Assembly: GCF_028714215.1 (NCBI RefSeq)
Contig: NZ_JAQTMS010000026.1
Coordinates: 1-64,000 of the forward strand
Direction: 5' to 3'
Length of the DNA: 64,000 nucleotides
Origin: Rhodoferax sp.
Lineage (GTDB): Bacteria; Pseudomonadota; Gammaproteobacteria; Burkholderiales; Burkholderiaceae_C
Below the pieces are notes generated by a model that was not told the origin of the DNA, did no database searches, and worked only from the letters and a program-made list of their open reading frames with translations. This document shows positions 62,017-64,000 of this stretch, in pieces. The translations under genes and the position numbers were made by a program. The first letter of the stretch is position 1. Each line of letters opens with the position of its first letter.

Positions 62017-62838
62017 ATGCCCCGTTTTGCCGCCAACCTCAGCATGCTCTACAACGAGCATACCTTCCTGGACCGTTTCAAAGCCGCCGCCCAAGACGGC
62101 TTCACCGCAGTGGAATACCTGTTCCCCTACGCCTATCCGGCGCAAGAGCTGGCGCAGCGCCTAGCCGACCACGGTTTGCAGCAGGTGCTGTTCAACGCCC
62201 CGCCCGGCGACTGGGATGGCGGCGAGCGCGGCATCGCCTGCCTGCCAGGGCGCGAGGCTGAGTTTCGCAGCGGCTTTGCGCGTGCGCTGGAGTATGCCCA
62301 GACGCTGGCCTGCCCGCGCATCCACGTCATGGCCGGGCTGGCACCCACTGGCGTCGAGCGGGCCGCGCTGCAAGCCACTTATGAGGCCAACCTGGCCTGG
62401 GCCGCCGGGCAGGCTGCCGCTGCCGGGCGCGATGTGCTGATCGAACCCATCAACCCGCGTGACATCCCGGGCTTCTTCCTCAATCGCCAGGACGAGGCAC
62501 ACCGCATCGTGCAAAAGACTGGCGCGGCCAACCTCAAGGTCCAGTTCGACCTGTACCACTGCCAGGTCGTCGAGGGCGACGTGGCCAGCAAAATCCGCCA
62601 GTACCTGCCGACCGGCCGGGTCGGCCATTTCCAGCTGGCCGGGGTGCCCGAGCGGCATGAGCCTTCGGTCGGCGAATTGAATTACACCTACCTGTTCCGG
62701 GTGATCGACGAGGTGGCTTTGCAATGCGGTTGGACCGGCTGGATCGGTTGCGAATACCGGCCCGCGCTGGGCGCCGTCAGTGGCGCCACGTCGAAGGGGC
62801 TGGCGTGGCTGCGGGCGCTGACTACGCCCGGCGTTTGA
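62017..62838 (+). CDS. otnI: 2-oxo-tetronate isomerase
   Basis: A 273-residue TIM-barrel isomerase of the hydroxypyruvate isomerase type. It converts 2-oxo-tetronate to 3-oxo-tetronate. It shows the N-terminal [27 protein letters not shown] with the metal-binding Glu, QFDLYHCQ and IGCEYRPA near the end. With ltnD, otnK and otnC this gives the complete route from L-threonate to dihydroxyacetone phosphate. The ATG at 62017 follows GGAG. It converges with the DUF1439 gene after 48 bases. Confidence 0.92.
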   Translation: MPRFAANLSMLYNEHTFLDRFKAAAQDGFTAVEYLFPYAYPAQELAQRLADHGLQQVLFNAPPGDWDGGERGIACLPGREAEFRSGFARALEYAQTLACPRIHVMAGLAPTGVERAALQATYEANLAWAAGQAAAAGRDVLIEPINPRDIPGFFLNRQDEAHRIVQKTGAANLKVQFDLYHCQVVEGDVASKIRQYLPTGRVGHFQLAGVPERHEPSVGELNYTYLFRVIDEVALQCGWTGWIGCEYRPALGAVSGATSKGLAWLRALTTPGV

Positions 62839-62886
62839 CGGCTCAATGTCACATCGCCTGTGGCGCAACCGGGCCAGGGCTCACCG

Positions 62887-63447
62887 TCACAGCGGCTTGG
62901 GCACAAAGCCAATCGTCAAGCCGTCCTCCGTCACCGTGATGCTGCCGGGCTGCAGCCCCAGGCCATCGGCCAGCGCCAGGTCTTGCGAGCGCAACTGGTA
63001 CAACACCACTTCCAGCAAAGACTGCCGAGCCAGCGCCGGCCCGTAGACATTGAGCAACTCGGACGCCGCCGGTTGCAGGTCGGCAAAGCGCAAATGCCTG
63101 AAGCGCAGTTGGCAGGCGCGAATGGTGCGGTCGCTGGCCTCGTAACGCAGCGCGAAGTCGACATCGAAGCTGCCGCTGTGGCGGCGCCGCAGCGCCGCTC
63201 CGGCGGCCTCCACCGTCATCTGGGCGCTCAGCCGGTTCTGCTCCGGCAGCAGGTGCAGGCGCGGTGCCTGCAACTCCAGATCGAACAGACCCGGCACCGG
63301 ATAGCGCAGCGGAAAACGCTGCGCCACCACACGCTCCAATTGCTCGGCCGACACGCTGTAGGCAGGCTGGGGCGGCGGCAGCGCCGCCAAAGCCACTCCG
63401 GCCAGCGTCAGGCCAGCGACTGCGGTCAAAAGGAATCTGCGATCCAT
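62887..63447 (-). CDS. DUF1439 protein, exported
   Basis: A 186-residue protein with an N-terminal signal sequence (MDRRFLLTAVAGLTLAGVALA) and a DUF1439-like lipid-binding beta-rich body resembling E. coli YceB (YSVSAEQLERVVAQRFPLRY at the start, VYGPALARQSLLEVVLYQL near the middle). YceB is a lipoprotein, but here no Cys stands after the signal, so the protein is periplasmic rather than lipid-anchored. The ATG at 63445-63447 follows GGAGG. Confidence 0.8.
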   Translation of the reverse strand: MDRRFLLTAVAGLTLAGVALAALPPPQPAYSVSAEQLERVVAQRFPLRYPVPGLFDLELQAPRLHLLPEQNRLSAQMTVEAAGAALRRRHSGSFDVDFALRYEASDRTIRACQLRFRHLRFADLQPAASELLNVYGPALARQSLLEVVLYQLRSQDLALADGLGLQPGSITVTEDGLTIGFVPKPL

Positions 63448-63519
63448 CCGGGGCCTCCGTTGCTGGCCCGATTGTGCGCTGGGCGCCCGGATCGCAGCGC
63501 TTGAAGCATGCGCCATCAT

Positions 63520-63563
63520 GCGGTGAATACACGGCTTATTCGCCGCTCAATTTGCGGTAAATA
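63520..63563. repeat. Three GCGGYRAATA-type motifs upstream of the Fic gene
   Basis: GCGGTGAATA (63520-63529), inverted TATTCGCCGC (63537-63546) and GCGGTAAATA (63554-63563) lie about 17 bases apart just before the Fic-family start at 63580. They may be operator sites for the adjacent gene. Confidence 0.5.
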
Positions 63564-63579
63564 AGCGCATAATCGCCTC

Positions 63580-64000
63580 ATGCCCCGCAACCGCAAGCGA
63601 CTTTACCTCTGGCAGCAAGCCGACTGGCCGCACTGGCGCTTCGACGCCGCGGCCCTGGCCGAACCGCTGGCGCAAGCGCACCGCGCACAAGGCCATTTGC
63701 TGGGACGCATGGCCCAGTTGGGGCTGGCCCAGCGCGAGCAGGCCACGCTACAGGTGCTGACGCAGGAAGTCATTAAAACCAGTGAGATCGAAGGCGAGCG
63801 ACTTAATCTGGAGGCCGTGCGCTCGTCCATCGCACGCCGACTGGGCGTCGACATTGGCGCGCTGGCCCCGCCGGACCGGCATGTGGACGGGGTCGTCGAC
63901 ATGGTGCTGGACGCCACCGGCCGCTTTGATCAAGCCCTCACACCGGGGCGCCTGTTCGGCTGGCACGCCGCCCTGTTTCCGACCGGTTACAGCGGTATGG
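63580..64000 (+). CDS. Fic-family protein, N-terminal part, cut by the right edge
   Basis: The frame from ATG 63580 is open to the window end (140 codons). The N-terminus (YLWQQADWPHWRFDAAAL) matches the DUF4172 domain found in front of Fic domains. The inhibitory helix motif (S/T)xxxE(G/N) is present as TSEIEG (67-72). Fic proteins transfer AMP or other nucleotides to target proteins and are kept off by this helix. The catalytic HxFxxGNG lies beyond the edge, so activity cannot be judged here. Confidence 0.88.
   Translation, partial: MPRNRKRLYLWQQADWPHWRFDAAALAEPLAQAHRAQGHLLGRMAQLGLAQREQATLQVLTQEVIKTSEIEGERLNLEAVRSSIARRLGVDIGALAPPDRHVDGVVDMVLDATGRFDQALTPGRLFGWHAALFPTGYSGM

Overview
The window looks like chromosome of a GC-rich betaproteobacterium of the order Burkholderiales, most likely a Comamonadaceae member of the Rhodoferax/Polaromonas kind. 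The evidence is protein character and gene order (ilvE - zinc-finger protein - waaF, recA-recX, sucCD followed by terC, tkt-gap). That placement is inferred from protein sequence, not from rRNA. No tRNA, rRNA, CRISPR array, insertion sequence or prophage was recognised. Coding density is very high and no gene-free stretch exceeds about 255 bases.

Positions 1-38,850 are mostly core genome: branched-chain amino acid transamination and LPS core synthesis (ilvE, waaF); two OmpR-type two-component systems (2976-4984 and 13379-15501); ampG; an envelope trio (M48 protease, TlpA-type thioredoxin, YchJ protein); topB with a chromatin-like tail facing a SET-domain methyltransferase; birA and a SPOR protein; recA-recX under a LexA box; argC; sucCD; a terC-PP2C-FHA-PilB-like ATPase-pilin-oligosaccharyltransferase run with a sigma-54-type promoter before the pilin; a TPR/OGT-like glycosyltransferase; a minus-strand run holding an old-yellow-enzyme gene, a decayed murU, a PIN/RHH toxin-antitoxin pair and pepP; then tkt and gap.

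Positions 38,850-57,170 read as accessory, stress or resistance DNA. Two minus-strand operons each begin with a RibD/DHFR-like reductase gene. They run through small VOC, SRPBCC, DUF6157, DUF1801 and beta-lactamase-fold proteins. Between them lie an RND efflux operon (outer-membrane factor, adaptor, pump), a BP74-like lipoprotein and an alpha/beta hydrolase. A TetR-family gene at 55796 faces the second operon. The same two kinds of palindrome recur in the promoters of the TetR gene, both DHFR-led operons and the efflux operon, so a single TetR regulon of about 13 kb is the best reading.

Positions 57,170-64,000 hold a MASE2-GGDEF-hemerythrin diguanylate cyclase, a complete four-gene L-threonate catabolic set (ltnD, otnK, otnC, otnI), a DUF1439 protein and the start of a Fic-family gene that runs off the right edge.

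Internal decay is a theme. murU (34045-34342) and an SRPBCC gene (41211-41440) both keep their N- and C-termini but have lost the middle and the frame, and only the first codons of a second TetR-like gene survive at 43182. The observations I would look at first are the shared operator network, the TopB-SWIB/SET pair, and the PP2C-FHA-pilus ATPase block.
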